This document shows positions 8,274 to 18,626 of a DNA stretch of 30,792 nt, piece after piece. The stretch is from Priapulus caudatus (lineage: Eukaryota; Priapulida; Priapulimorpha; Priapulimorphida; Priapulidae): positions 201,280 to 232,071 of the forward strand of contig NW_014577268.1 in the NCBI RefSeq assembly GCF_000485595.1, written 5' to 3'. The notes beneath the pieces were generated by a model. That model was not told the origin of the DNA. It made no database searches and saw nothing but the letters and a program-made list of their open reading frames with translations. A program made the position numbers and the translations under genes. How positions within the stretch are numbered: the stretch's first letter is position 1; each line of letters opens with the position of its first letter.

Positions 8274-11200
8274 ATGGCCGTTAGCGGGAGTTTTGCTTTT
8301 AGTAGTGAGGAAAGCGAAGGCGAAATATTTGAGGTGAGATCATGCACACGTGAATGGCCCGTGTTACTCTTTCGTAGCAAATTAAGCGTGGACTAAATTA
8401 ACTTTGCAACAACCATTAATTGCGTTAGATTACACCATCTGGTCGTCAAATCAGTCAGCCTGGTGTCGTGAAACTAGTACAGATATGTACTCGAGGTAGT
8501 TTAGGTATTATGTTTATATTTTTATATGAGGTATGTTTAGGGTTAGGGTTAGGGTTACTGTTGCTCAAGGGGTCGTTGTCGTAACAGGTACTACAGATAT
8601 GTACCCGAGGTAGTTTTAGGTTGTTTAGTATTATGTTTATATTTTTATATGAGGTATGTTTAGGGTTAGGGTTAGGGTTACTGTTGCTCAAGGGGTCGTT
8701 GTCGTAACAGGTACTACAGATATGTACCCGAGGTACATATATGTATACACAAAGTGTACCAGACTTGTACTACAGAAGTGTACCCTAACCCTAACAGTAA
8801 CAGTAACAGTGAACACTAACCCTAACCCTAAACCTAACTCTAACCCTAACCCTAACCCTAAACATACCTCATATAAAAATATAAACATAATACTAAACAA
8901 CCTAAAACTACGTCGGGTACATATCTGTAGTACCTGATACGACAACGACCCCTTCAGCGTGACTAGTGCCGCTGAGAGGGTCTATGTCCCCCAGGGTACT
9001 GTCGGAACGTACCCTGGTACTATCTAATATGCCGGACCGTACTTAGCCTACTCCACTAACGAGTGCCTACGCCTACTCCCTAACCCTAACTCTATACCCT
9101 AACCCTAACCCTAGCACCATATGAAATAGTTACCAGCTAGGGTACATTCCGGCAGTACCCTGGGCGACATAGACCCTATAAGCACTAGTGCCAGTAGTGG
9201 TAGTACTACTACTGTAGTAGTACTGGTAGACTTTAATAAGACTATAACGTTTCAACTTTCAATACTAAACACGAAATGTATTTACTACCAGTACCAGTCC
9301 TAATGTTTCTCTACTCTCTTTCGACTATTATTACCGATAACTTCCTGTAAATCGCGTTCAAATGCTAAAAACTCTGGTTGTGACCACCCTCAGTGCCATT
9401 CGGCTAAAAGGCTAACTACCTGGCTTTACCCTACTGGTCCCAAGCTAGGTCACACGGACTCACACCCCATGGCTAGCTATAGCCCTGGACGTTTATTCCT
9501 TACGGACTGTCCAGTAGACCTATAGAAGTAGAAGTAGAAGTAACAACACAAACGTAAACACAAGTACACCGCACAGACGCCGCTGCGCATAAACAAAAGA
9601 ATAATAATACTTGTTGTTTGTATCTTGTATCTTGGGGTCCCTTTCTTGTATTTCACAAGGTACTGATTCTCTCTTTGGAATGTGCGGGGAATTTCTTCTT
9701 CTTATTCCATCTTATTCTTCTTTCTTCTTTTTCTTTAGTCCTTTTTTCTTTTTTCTTATTTCTTCTTCTTATTTCTTATTCAGCAGTCAGTTCATATGTA
9801 GTCAGCCTTTAGCCAAATGGCACTGAGGGTGGTCACAGCCAGAGTTCTTTTTGCGTCCTCAGTGGTTCTTTTACGTCCCCATTGGCTAGTATTTCTGGAG
9901 ACGGGACCGCCATTTTACGTGGTCATCCGAGCCGCGAGAGATTTACAGTCTCTAATGTTAAGAGCCAGGTTTTTACACCTTGAGAAAATTCACTGCCCCG
10001 ACCGGGGTTTGAACTCACAGCCTTCAGTGGATAGTGCACGATGCGTACCACTGGGCCACGGAGGCTCTCCTTGTGCACAGCAGTGTGCGTGCGGTGTTCT
10101 TGTGTGTTGCAGAGAAGCATTTGAACGTAATTCACAGGAAATTATCAGCAATAATATAAAGAGTGTAGAGAAACATTAAGACTGGTACATTTCGTGTATG
10201 CTGGAATGCCCACATTAGTTATATTTGTAAGAAAGCATCTAAAACTATGTGCGTATTACAGGAGACAGGGCTGTAGTTTTGCAATGAGTGGCAGTGCAGT
10301 TAGGCTGTATTGGAGCATTTGAGCGATAATAGAATTACAGTAATACCCCACGTGAGTAATGCATTTCTGAGAAGAAGCATTCGTAATGCAAAAATCTGTA
10401 ATGTGAATCATGTTTTCCTATTGCCAGTATTGGCTTCCATGATATCAGGAGAGCAGAGCTAAGCTCTATATTATGCATTTCTAGTGATAATCATTGAAAA
10501 TGCCTTACTGCTGAATATCCTTTGCATAAAAGACATACTAGAGAGAAACTTATGAATACTATGAGGCATTTAAAAACACATTTATCATTAATGATTTGCA
10601 ATAATTAGTAATGATATATGTTTAAGGCTGCATTCCCTTGACGAAACGCTGTAATAAATGTTCATATAATACTGCTCCATTTCTTGATTGCCATTTAAAA
10701 ATGTCCCACAAATGTCACATTTAGCACAACAAGACTTGTGAATTGATAATTTATATGGTTAAAAAAAACTGCCATGCCCATTCGTTCAAAATTTACTTGA
10801 ACGTACACAGATGTCCCAGTAACAGTGCGCGCTCGCTAATCTATAATAATACTTTGTGCAACAACGAAATAAAACGCTTTGTAAACAATCTGATAGCAAA
10901 ATAGCATTCAGAAAAGAGTAATCTCTTAATCAAACTTGCTTTCTTTAATGGAATTTGGCACAATGATACAATTTTAGTTTATGCACGTCCGATTTTGTAT
11001 GCCATAGTCACAGTGATAGTGACACAGGGAAATATATACAGAGAAGTAAGATCACTCGGGGTCACTGTGTAAATATGTTACTTCGTGCGAAAGCGTGGGA
11101 TGCTTTTCCCGATTTGAACATTAGAGCTTAAGGCAGCATTTGTGTTGAGTCTATCTAATCAAAATATATGTATGAACAAAATGTTTGCATCTAGAATACT

Positions 11201-13376
11201 ACCTTGATTGGATACATTCATGGATTTTAGGGGTTGGGGCAGCTTAAATGATGTAACATAGTAATATGATAATATTGCGAGGGAGGGAGGGAGGGAAGGA
11301 GGGGGAAATGTGTTATTACGGTACTATCATTTCCACTTTTAAGTACTTCAGGCTCTAACATTGAGCCGAAAATGTTGTATAAATGTAATTTTAATGTTCA
11401 CGGCAAATCCTCTCTTTCTATAATTCCCTGTATCACCTGAGGTTGTTTTGAACTGTTCTTGAAATAAGTATCACGCAACTAGTAAGTAATTAGTACAACA
11501 TAATGTTTTGAAAATAATGGAAAATTTCCCGGTATAATTCCCGATGAGACCAACTTTCGGATATTCCATGTGAACGTAGCATTTTTCGACGTACATGTGG
11601 ATTGTTGACATTGCAAGTTTGTGCCGTAGGTGGGAAAAATACTTGACACGAGATTAGTGAAAGGCCGCAGGCAGTACCTGGTCAGATGGAAAGGGTTTGG
11701 GGAGAAAGAGGACTCGTGGGAGCCGACGAGGAACATGCGACAATGTGGCGTCCTCATCAAGGCGTTCATGGAGGAGTACGAGAACGTGAGTGTAAGATCG
11801 CCCGTGTCACGTGTGACTTGTGACCATTATTTTAAAGACCTAAATGGAACATATATATATGGATAAATTGGACCATAGATGACAATGGTGTTTTAAAATG
11901 TACTTCAATACACAATGTGTATTCGAAGGCTCGAAATGTTACCAAATTCAAATTGTATCGATATCAATTGAAATTGATAGTCGTTATTTGTGTGCGAATA
12001 TGAAAACTACGTAGGTGTGATTTCATTCAGCACAACTAAATGTTCTATCAGTCCTCTAGAATTGTTGGTTTCCCTGGGCTGCATGCATCGAATGACTTTA
12101 TCCATAGAATCCATCACAATGTTAATGTCATTATTATGATGTGTTGTGTTGTAACTGAAGCATCATCGCCTTTCAGCAACAGCCGTACAACAGAAGGCAA
12201 CAGAGGTCAAGGTCAAGATCCCGGTCACGTCAGCCGGGGACTGCGCAGGTTGCAGCGAAGGAGAAGAAGGTTAATGTGCCTAAGGAAACCTCTGCTTCCA
12301 CAGCCAAGCAGCTGTTGACAACCAAAAAGGATCTGCGACCTTCATCGGTGCGTCTGACACAAAATGTGCCATGTACAGGTTCTTTGGCCCCGTTATTATC
12401 TTTCCTGTTTGAATGATTGAATGATTTCTCATCTATTTCTGATTCATAACTTGACGATCGTTTGGCAACATCAATGCACTGGTAGAGAAAGTAAAAAAAT
12501 CCAAATTTAAAATTGGCCTACGTTTGACTAGATTGACGTATTGAAAGCCTTGGAAAGCATAGTTTTGACTGTGCTAACCTAGGTTGGTCTTGTTAAAATA
12601 AAGAACACCTGCACTCATGAGGCTGTGATCATGTGATGGTCTGTGCCCCATTCATATCTATATACCTTTACCACATCTTGCAGGCAGTAACTGTAAAATC
12701 CACGGCACCACCAAAGAAGAGTGCAGTGTCAGCATCCCATCACAGAGCCGAGGGACATTCGCGTCTCATCGACATCTCAGATTCCGATATGGAAGCTGTG
12801 GCCAAGGACATCCTTCAGCAGTCATTCAAAGGTCAGAAGATTGACCTTAAGGAGCTTGTGCAGAAGCGCGGCAAGGCAAAGGGGAAGGTGAGTGTCAGGC
12901 AGAAGGTTCTTATATAACGTTACAAGATTCGACATCCGTTTATCATCTCGTGGTAGAATGAGATAAAGGAAATCGTCAGGTAAAATTGGTCATTTTAGGA
13001 TGGCGGGGCTCGACGATAGCCTGGCGGGCCGCCAGGCTATAAGTGCCCTTGGAGAACCCTGCATATATAACGTGAACAGAATCACTTACATTTTGTGAAA
13101 CAGTGTACATAATTTTTTTAAATTGTACTATTTACGGTGACTTACGTAATCACTTTAAGGAGCCATCTGTAGTTTCAGGCGACGACTGCAGCGTTGCCAG
13201 CTCCAGCCCCAGCCCCAGCCCCCGCACAGCCGCAATACCTCAGCCTTGGACTACGAGAAGCGCTACTCGTCATAGTACTCGCTGCTGCAGTTTACGCACT
13301 CCTCAGCATCCTCTATACACTCGACTGGTCACAGATGAAGATGCCAGAGCCAGATGCCAGATCTTCTGAAGCCTAA
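8274..13376 (+). CDS. Chromodomain protein with RS stretch and C-terminal transmembrane anchor (complete, 5 exons)
   Basis: Exons are 8274-8333, 11630-11785, 12177-12347, 12684-12887 and 13179-13376. Every intron is GT..AG and every junction is phase 0, giving 262 residues. The start ATG has A at -3, and the short acidic exon 1 (SSEESEGEIFE) joins exactly to the chromodomain. The chromodomain spans about residues 17-72 with VKGRRQYLVRWKGF and DSWEP; F19, W40 and F43 occupy the aromatic-cage positions that bind methyl-lysine in HP1. Residues 82-90 are RSRSRSRSR. Residues 130-197 are basic with one probable helix (DSDMEAVAKDILQQ). A PAPAPAPAP linker precedes one hydrophobic segment (about 225-245, ALLVIVLAAAVYALLSILYTL region), leaving a 17-residue tail. 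This suggests a tail-anchored protein facing chromatin from the inner nuclear membrane. No chromoshadow domain is present. Likely role: tethering methylated chromatin to the nuclear envelope (inferred). I know of no named family with this order. Confidence 0.88.
8467..8957. repeat. Tandem and inverted 123-bp units carrying TTAGGG blocks
   Basis: Two head-to-tail units (period 123 bp; TTAGGG blocks at 8536-8557 and 8659-8680) are followed by a third start at 8711. After a 60-bp centre an inverted copy follows, with CCCTAA blocks within 8783-8866 and its end at 8957. Each unit carries GATATGTACCCGAGGTA, TTATATGAGGTATG, the telomere-like block and AAGGGGTCGTTGTCGT. It lies in intron 1 of the chromodomain gene. 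Copy divergence is low, so the arrangement is fairly recent. Confidence 0.85.
8962..9190. repeat. Second palindromic element with CCCTAA core
   Basis: Arms 8962-9017 and 9137-9190 are inverted copies (GGGTCTATGTC, CAGGGTACTGTCGGAACGTA and its partner) with several substitutions. The 120-bp centre contains further CCCTAACCCTAA runs (about 9077-9112). It directly adjoins the preceding repeat, so the whole 8467-9190 block may be one composite foldback transposon that has captured telomere-like repeats. Confidence 0.75.
9369..9535 (+). mobile_element. SINE 3' fragment, plus orientation
   Basis: 9369-9420 (ACTCTGGTTGTGACCACCCT onward, then CAGTGCCATTCGGCTAAAAG) matches, with about six differences, the reverse complement of 9796-9843 in the neighbouring SINE. 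It continues to an AGAAGT-repeat tail at about 9518-9542. No tRNA-like head is visible, so this is a 5'-truncated copy or a relative sharing the 3' domain. Confidence 0.55.
9700..10068 (-). mobile_element. tRNA-derived SINE with A-rich tail
   Basis: Read on the minus strand from 10068, the element begins with AGCCTCCG, then an A box TGGCCCAGTGG (10058 to 10048) and a B box GAGTTCAAACCCC (10016 to 10004). That is a split pol III promoter at tRNA-like spacing. A body of about 200 bp follows, then an A-rich AAGAA-type tail (T-rich on the plus strand, about 9700-9785). The body's last 48 bp are shared with the fragment at 9369-9420 in opposite orientation. It lies in intron 1 of the chromodomain gene, in the opposite orientation. 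A spurious 120-codon frame runs across it. Confidence 0.7.
10150..11278. other. Intronic sequence without recognisable features
   Basis: The 3' part of intron 1 of the chromodomain gene is AT-rich and unique-looking. I see no exon, RNA gene or repeat in it. Confidence 0.6.
11279..11306 (+). repeat. (GGGA)n purine tract
   Basis: Tandem GGGA/GGAGG units with at least four G-triplets on the plus (coding) strand of intron 1, so a G-quadruplex is possible in the pre-mRNA or DNA. Confidence 0.6.
13017..13039. repeat. Short perfect palindrome in intron 4
   Basis: Eleven-base arms TAGCCTGGCGG / CCGCCAGGCTA flank one G. The same GCCTG/CAGGC vocabulary recurs at 13618-13675 in the 3' UTR region, suggesting remnants of a small palindromic repeat family. 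Confidence 0.6.
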
Positions 13377-13385
13377 CGCCTCCAG

Positions 13386-13392
13386 GTGAGCC
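13386..13392 (+). promoter_or_regulatory. Strong splice-donor-like site nine bases after the stop codon
   Basis: CCAG followed by GTGAGC lies just after the chromodomain TAA (13374-13376). If it is used, the 3' UTR contains an intron. That intron would start within the 50-base limit, so it would not be expected to trigger nonsense-mediated decay. No matching acceptor was chosen. Confidence 0.3.
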
Positions 13393-13609
13393 AGGCTGGG
13401 TAACTACGCGTTTTTTTTTTTCCATCCGGTTACTTTCGGATTTTAGGCGTGAATTACTTACGATATATACGCTGGAATAAGGTGTGTGAGGCTCTTAGGG
13501 GTTCAGAGAGGTAAGGACGTGGGTTACTCATTACTGTTGGTGTCGGGAGTGTTAACGGTGTTGGTTGCATTCTGTAGTGACGTTGGTAGTCAGGGGTAGA
13601 AATTAGTTT

Positions 13610-13800
13610 GAAAACGGCCTGCAGGCCTGTAGGTAAGGGATTTTACAGGCCCGCCAGGCAAATTTTACAGGCCGGGGACGGTTATGCATGCTGGGGGTGG
13701 ATTTTTTACTGGGCCCGTCGGGCTTGCTAGTATTAGAAGTGTCAGGCTCGAGCTTTAAAATACGGGCATCGGGCCCACGGGCCCCTTAGGATTGTGACCC
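13610..13800. repeat. GC-rich palindromic repeat remnant
   Basis: Clustered inverted words (GGCCTGCAGGCC, TTTTACAGGCCCGCCAGGC, ATCGGGCCCACGGGCCCC) resemble the GGGCCC/CGGGCATTGCCCG block at 19200-19262. Probably decayed MITE sequence in the 3' UTR or downstream region. The rest of 13,400-14,780 shows no gene. Confidence 0.4.
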
Positions 13801-13880
13801 ATGGTAGTGGTATGTTGTTTGTAAAACCCGATTTTTAAAAGCCACACTTATACTTTTATCGGTTAGGAATCTCCAGATTG

Positions 13881-13886
13881 AATAAA
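13881..13886 (+). other. Candidate polyadenylation signal (AATAAA) for the chromodomain gene
   Basis: The first canonical AATAAA downstream of the stop codon, about 500 bases into the presumed 3' UTR. GT-rich elements downstream were not assessed in detail. Confidence 0.4.
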
Positions 13887-14792
13887 AGTTGAGGTGCACA
13901 GGTCCACTGGACCACTAGTATTTATGCTGATAAATGCAGTGTACCTCTTGGTTTTCTACATCTAATTCTCTCGAGTCTATTTGAAGTCCTCGTTCTTATT
14001 TAACGAGGAGATATGCTGTGCAGTGACATGTTAAAATACTTTTATGTTTCCCGAATAGTTCTCCTTATTGTAATGTGTTTCTCATGTGTCTCATGTCCGA
14101 TTACTTGCATTCGTGACTGGAGAAGAGGGAAGGGTGAAGATGAGAGAATGTACGGGCGAGTGAAAGGTAGCTAGAGAGGAAATAGACACCTGTTAATCAC
14201 GAATTGAAAGTGAGTTTTTTTCTTCTTCCAGAAAATCCAGAAATTGAGCCGGGCTCTCATGTGATTGGCTCTGCTCATCCCCCCACTCAGAGTATTTTTG
14301 TCACCAAGCAATGAAAACAACATGGCATAGGGCCACGAAGGATGTGAAGCTCTAATTTCTTGCAGCATCCGTGTTCAGCACTAACCACGGCATATGTATT
14401 GAGATCTGTCCGGCCTGATCATGGTTATTGCTTTAGTCGTGGTGAGGGAGTGAGGAAGGGGTCTGTTTTTACACAACGCGGCGATTCTACACTACAGTGC
14501 CTACAGCCTGAGTGGTCATTAAGGTATTTTTACATGTGCCATCGGCATTGCCAATTAATTCGTAATTTTTGTAATATAGTTTGGTATATATGAGCATGCG
14601 AATGGCGAATGGTTCTTATATCTAGTGGAGATGATTCGTTTTTTATGTAACGCTTGTCTTCTAATTGGAAGTGCGTGTCCAATTACTGTCATTATTCTGC
14701 TCTTTAAGTGATTCGTGTTATGCTCTCTCTCAGGACAGCTCTTTACACGTGTTGTATTTCATAATAATCAATGTTTGGTTGCATAGTGTAGT

Positions 14793-15008
14793 GAGACGAT
14801 GACGACGATGATGACGACGATGATGACGACGATGGCAATAGATGATGTTGATGATAAAAGTTGTGGTGATGATGATGATGATGATGATGATGATGTTTAG
14901 GATGATGTAGGAATATTTGTTATAACCTTTGCTAGTTTTTGATAGCTGCCTGGTTATCTGTTTGTGTGTGCGTGCGTGTGTGTGTATGTGGGTGCGTGCG
15001 TGCATGTG

Positions 15009-15044
<36 letters not shown>

Positions 15045-15118
15045 TGTGTGTGTGGGTGCTTGCGTGTGTGCGTGCGTGTGTGTGTGCTTGCGTATGCACA
15101 TGCTTATATGTGCTTGCA
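14793..15118. repeat. (GATGAC)n/(GAT)n and (GTGC)n microsatellites
   Basis: GACGATGAT repeats run from about 14797 to 14895, with a gap, then GTGCGTGC/GTGTGT repeats from 14963 to 15100. Reading frames are repeat artefacts. 15130-15600 holds only a small hairpin at 15234-15257 (CAGGAGTCTATC with its complement). Confidence 0.9.
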
Positions 15119-15605
15119 TATGTGTGCCTCTACCGGACCCTCTGCGTTCGTAAATACGCCAATACGCGGATTACCATAATAGAAATGTTCGATTATGGTA
15201 TTCTAGATCTTGTTAATATGTACGTAGGTAATATCAGGAGTCTATCAATAGACTCCTGTCTGGTAATATCAGGAGTATACGAAGTGTCACATGCATATTC
15301 TAGGTAATATCATACCACGTATGTCAGGATATATCATATGATGTCATTTGATTAATGCGTTTATTTATACCTCGAGGCTAATGTGCTGGACAGGAGGAAA
15401 TGCATGCATCATAGGATATAACATTTCATCTTCGTTGCTGCATAAACAAGTAGTGCCGCATTCTCGCTCACTCGGGCTGTCAGTCTTCTACTCAGGCTCT
15501 GTGAGAACAATCTGAAAGATAGCGCTACTATAATGTTATAGTACCAGATTAAGGATGTAGAGGGTGTGGTACGTTCTCGTTTTTTTTCGGGGTTCTCGCT
15601 CTTTA

Positions 15606-15835
15606 AATTGGATTTACACTACCGACTTTATGTTGGCGAATTGGCGAGTTGGACCAATTTCGCAATTCGGCAACTCCGAGTTGGCGAAAATAGAACATGT
15701 TCTGATCTCTCAACTAGTTGCTATCGATCGGTTGGTTGGTCGTGTATCTTTTGCGTTTACACTGCCGATGGTCGGTTGGGAAGTTGGTCCAATTCGTGAA
15801 TTCGCCAACACAAAGTCGGTAGTGTAAACCCAGCT
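15606..15835. mobile_element. MITE with 37-bp terminal inverted repeats and TTA duplication
   Basis: The left end starts AATTGGATTTACACTACCGA. The right end, reverse-complemented, starts AGCTGGGTTTACACTACCGA. The terminal repeats match over 37 bp with four differences, running into TGTTGGCGAATT. TTA flanks both ends (15603-15605 and 15836-15838). The element is 230 bp with no coding capacity. Internal words (TTGGCGA, AGTTGG, GGACCAATT) repeat in both orientations. A TTA duplication is typical of PIF/Harbinger-derived MITEs, but the family is not proven. Confidence 0.75.
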
Positions 15836-16035
15836 TTAGTCTATTAGGCCAACTAATCGTTACCGATCGTGCTGGCAAACTCGCTGTCGTGCGAGGTCGA
15901 CTCGTCTGTCGCTCGTCGTGGGAGTTAAGAGAAGCTCGTATATCAGGTGTTGATGGTAGGGTGATGACAACGATGTGAGCGTCTATCCGGCCGGTAGCTG
16001 TTGGAAGAGTTCTGCTGCTCTGCATACCACGCGCA

Positions 16036-16222
16036 CGGATGCACGCACGCAGAGAGAGAGAGAAATAGATACACACACACACACACACACGCGCATGCAC
16101 GCACGCACGCACAGAGAGAGAGAGAAAGATACACACACACACACACGCACGCACGCACGCACGCACGCACGCACACAGAGAGAGAGATACACACACACGC
16201 ACGCACGCACGCATACACACGT
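16036..16222. repeat. (CA)n / (GA)n / (CACG)n microsatellite
   Basis: Three related blocks of GCACGCAC, AGAGAGAG and ACACACAC alternate with a period of about 60-70 bases. Frames read Thr-His and Cys-Val repeats. 16230-16970 contains nothing recognisable. Confidence 0.9.
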
Positions 16223-16974
16223 TTCTTAGAGCAAAGATAGTAATCACTGATGCATATGTTAAAATGAGTCCAAATGCATATTACTTTCATAGTTGCAATT
16301 TGAGGTTTGGTAATACAACGCGCCCGAGAGTCTGTCCGTGTCATGAAACCGTCTTGTCTATGCCCAACGCCGCATTTATTACTAGGGTTTTTTTTATCAA
16401 CAAGTGTACGTTTGCTTTTAAACTTTATGGTAGAGAAGCGAGGAGAAACACGTGTCGTGACTGTCGTTTTTTGCATTTAATGTATTATGCAACAGCATGA
16501 TTTTAGTACACGGAAAGTGATTTTTAAATAAACCATGTGAAGTCTACGTCATAACTATTAGCGTATTATCAGCGTTGTTTGTCTTCATCTGAGTTTTACA
16601 TTCGTGTATATTCGCATGCGTGTGTGTTTGATACGCACAGTCTACTATACAACAGTATGTGTCATCATGTTTCCTCTCTACTTCTTGAGTACTTGGATAC
16701 GGCATGTCTACTCAAATACAATGACAACTTTTCATCCCCCGACTACATTTTTAGAATTGATGTTACCATTGTGAAATTTATTTGACATTTATAGCAGTGA
16801 TCTAACGCATGTATTACATAGCATGTTCATTTTATACCTACACGCCCTGAAGCAGCGGGATCAGGTGACTATATTACATAAGGTACGGCTCATCGACTTG
16901 TAATGTCACAGGTAATACATGTCACACCCACGGCAGATACGGTAGACCTCCGCACCTCCCTCTCCTTTACGCCC

Positions 16975-16978
16975 GCTT

Positions 16979-17012
<34 letters not shown>

Positions 17013-17210
17013 GCTTTCTCTCTCTTTCACTCTCTCTCTCTCACTCTTTCCCTCTTTCTCTCCCTCTCTCTCTCTCTCGCGCGCGCTCTTCCTCTCTCAC
17101 TCTCTTGCGCGCGCTCTCTCGCTCTTTTTCTCTCTCTCTTCCTCCCTTCTTCCTCGCTCTCACGATCACTTTCTTTCTTCTTCTCTCTTTCTCTGTTGTT
17201 TTTCTCCCTT
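16975..17210. repeat. (CT)n microsatellite
   Basis: CT-rich tract, purest at 16986-17015, with CGCGCG interruptions at about 17080 and 17107. Non-coding. Confidence 0.9.
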
Positions 17211-17344
17211 TCGCGCCGTCACCTTTTTATCAATATGTGTCGGTGAGCAAGGGGATAGAAATCGTTGGTTTGGAAACATGAGAGTTAGTGATAAATAGTA
17301 AACATGTCGACTATCTCAGAAAATACGGATAACACTTGATTCGT

Positions 17345-17660
17345 AGCGAATGATAGTAATACGAACAATAAAATAAATAATAATAAATACAATAATAACA
17401 AACAGTTATAATGATAATGATAATGATACCTAATAGTAATAGTAATGATAATGATAATAATAATAATCAATACAAGGATGTGATGTGGTCCTATTATTTC
17501 GCCAAAGAGAACAACACTGATAAAGAACAGCACAGCTGCACACATCCTGCGACATATTCTGGATTGAATCCCTATGTCCCAGGTTGGGACACGGTCAACC
17601 CAGAAGCCACCGTCTAATGCCGTGATCCGCTTTGGAAATAATAATAATACTGATGATAAC
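17345..17660 (+). mobile_element. Very short 3' scrap of an RLE-type retrotransposon between AAT repeats (possible)
   Basis: AAT/AATGAT repeats (about 17365-17468) lead into an open frame that ends KNSTAAHILRHILD and a TGA at about 17568. This resembles the usual C-terminus of the same retroelement group as at 5541-6591 (a KTA..GTAHILRKVL-like ending). A non-coding stretch of about 65 bp follows, then another AAT run (17636-17648). It would therefore be a 3' terminal copy of about 170 bp, severely 5'-truncated, inserted into AAT repeats like the first copy. The homology is short, so this is tentative. Confidence 0.45.
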
Positions 17661-17907
17661 AAGGGCTTACGGCTAATTTGCCAGAAATCTGCGGCGCCGT
17701 GTCGAAGCACATTAGTATATACACGACTAGGGTCTATGTTCTACTGCTTGCCGCTAAAGGCTCTCGCAGTGTCGCACACGGTGCGCATTCGGCGCTGAGC
17801 TAAACGCGCCTGCGGGGGCCGTTAAGTGTCACTTTCCGCTCTTCTGAATGACGTCAGGCAGTGCTTCGGGAGTAATTGCTCCAGAGTAGATTAATCTCTC
17901 GGTTCAT

Positions 17908-18036
17908 GTTTACCTGACGATTAAACGCGCATTGGGGGGGGGGGTATGCATCACAGGACAAACATCAGCAGTTTACCTGACGATTGAACGCGCCTTGGGG
18001 GGTGTCTAGCTATGCATCACAGGACAAACGTCAGCA
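17908..18036. repeat. 63-bp tandem duplication
   Basis: Two adjacent copies (17908-17970 and 17971-18036) start GTTTACCTGACGATT and end with CATCACAGGACAAAC, then TCAGCA. They differ mainly in the length of a G run and a small insertion. Function unknown. Confidence 0.85.
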
Positions 18037-18449
18037 ACATCAGATTAATTACCATCGTCCCACTATGTTGTCAGGGCGAATCGGGCTCTAAGTAAAAGGT
18101 TATCGTGTTTCCGAAAAAAAAGCAGTTTGATTTGACTCTACTCAAGACAGAATCGCCGAGAGATGGTTGATATGATAAATCTCTATTACACTGTCTCAAT
18201 AATATGGCCCCACGTAGATAGGTACTGCGCAGATATCTGTTCATGATCTTGGGCATGCGTGTAGGGTAGCCTACGGCCCTGGTATGCGCCAAAACGCTCA
18301 AAGTATTTTTAATTTATACCTGCATGTATTGTGCTCATTCCGGTCTACTTCATATGGCCGCTTACTGTTGGAAAAAACCTATAGCAAAGGGTGACGGTAG
18401 GTAGGTATATTTTTCGTGATTCGGGAATACAAGTCAAGGCTCTAAGCGA

Positions 18450-18550
18450 GCGTGCGCGCGCGCGTGTGTTTGTATGTGTTTGTGCGTGTGCGCGCGTGAG
18501 TGCGTGCGTGTCTGGGTGTGTGCGTGTGTGTGGGTCTGTATGTGCGTGCG
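18450..18550. repeat. (GT)n / (GTGC)n microsatellite
   Basis: Alternating GTGCGC, GTGTTT and GTGTGT steps of about 100 bases, with no gene signal. 18040-18450 is unremarkable. Confidence 0.85.
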
Positions 18551-18626
18551 TAAACGTTTTGCTAAAAAGGGCTTTAATTTCCGCGGTCAAAATAATTATT
18601 TCAGTGTACGATGACCAACCATATAG

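Noticed and set aside
8530-8690. True telomere or chromosome end
   Set aside because: TTAGGG runs are only 3-4 units, embedded in 123-bp units in both orientations, with a gene exon on each side.
9817-10179. 120-codon open frame as a gene
   Set aside because: It runs across the tRNA-derived A and B boxes of a SINE on the opposite strand.
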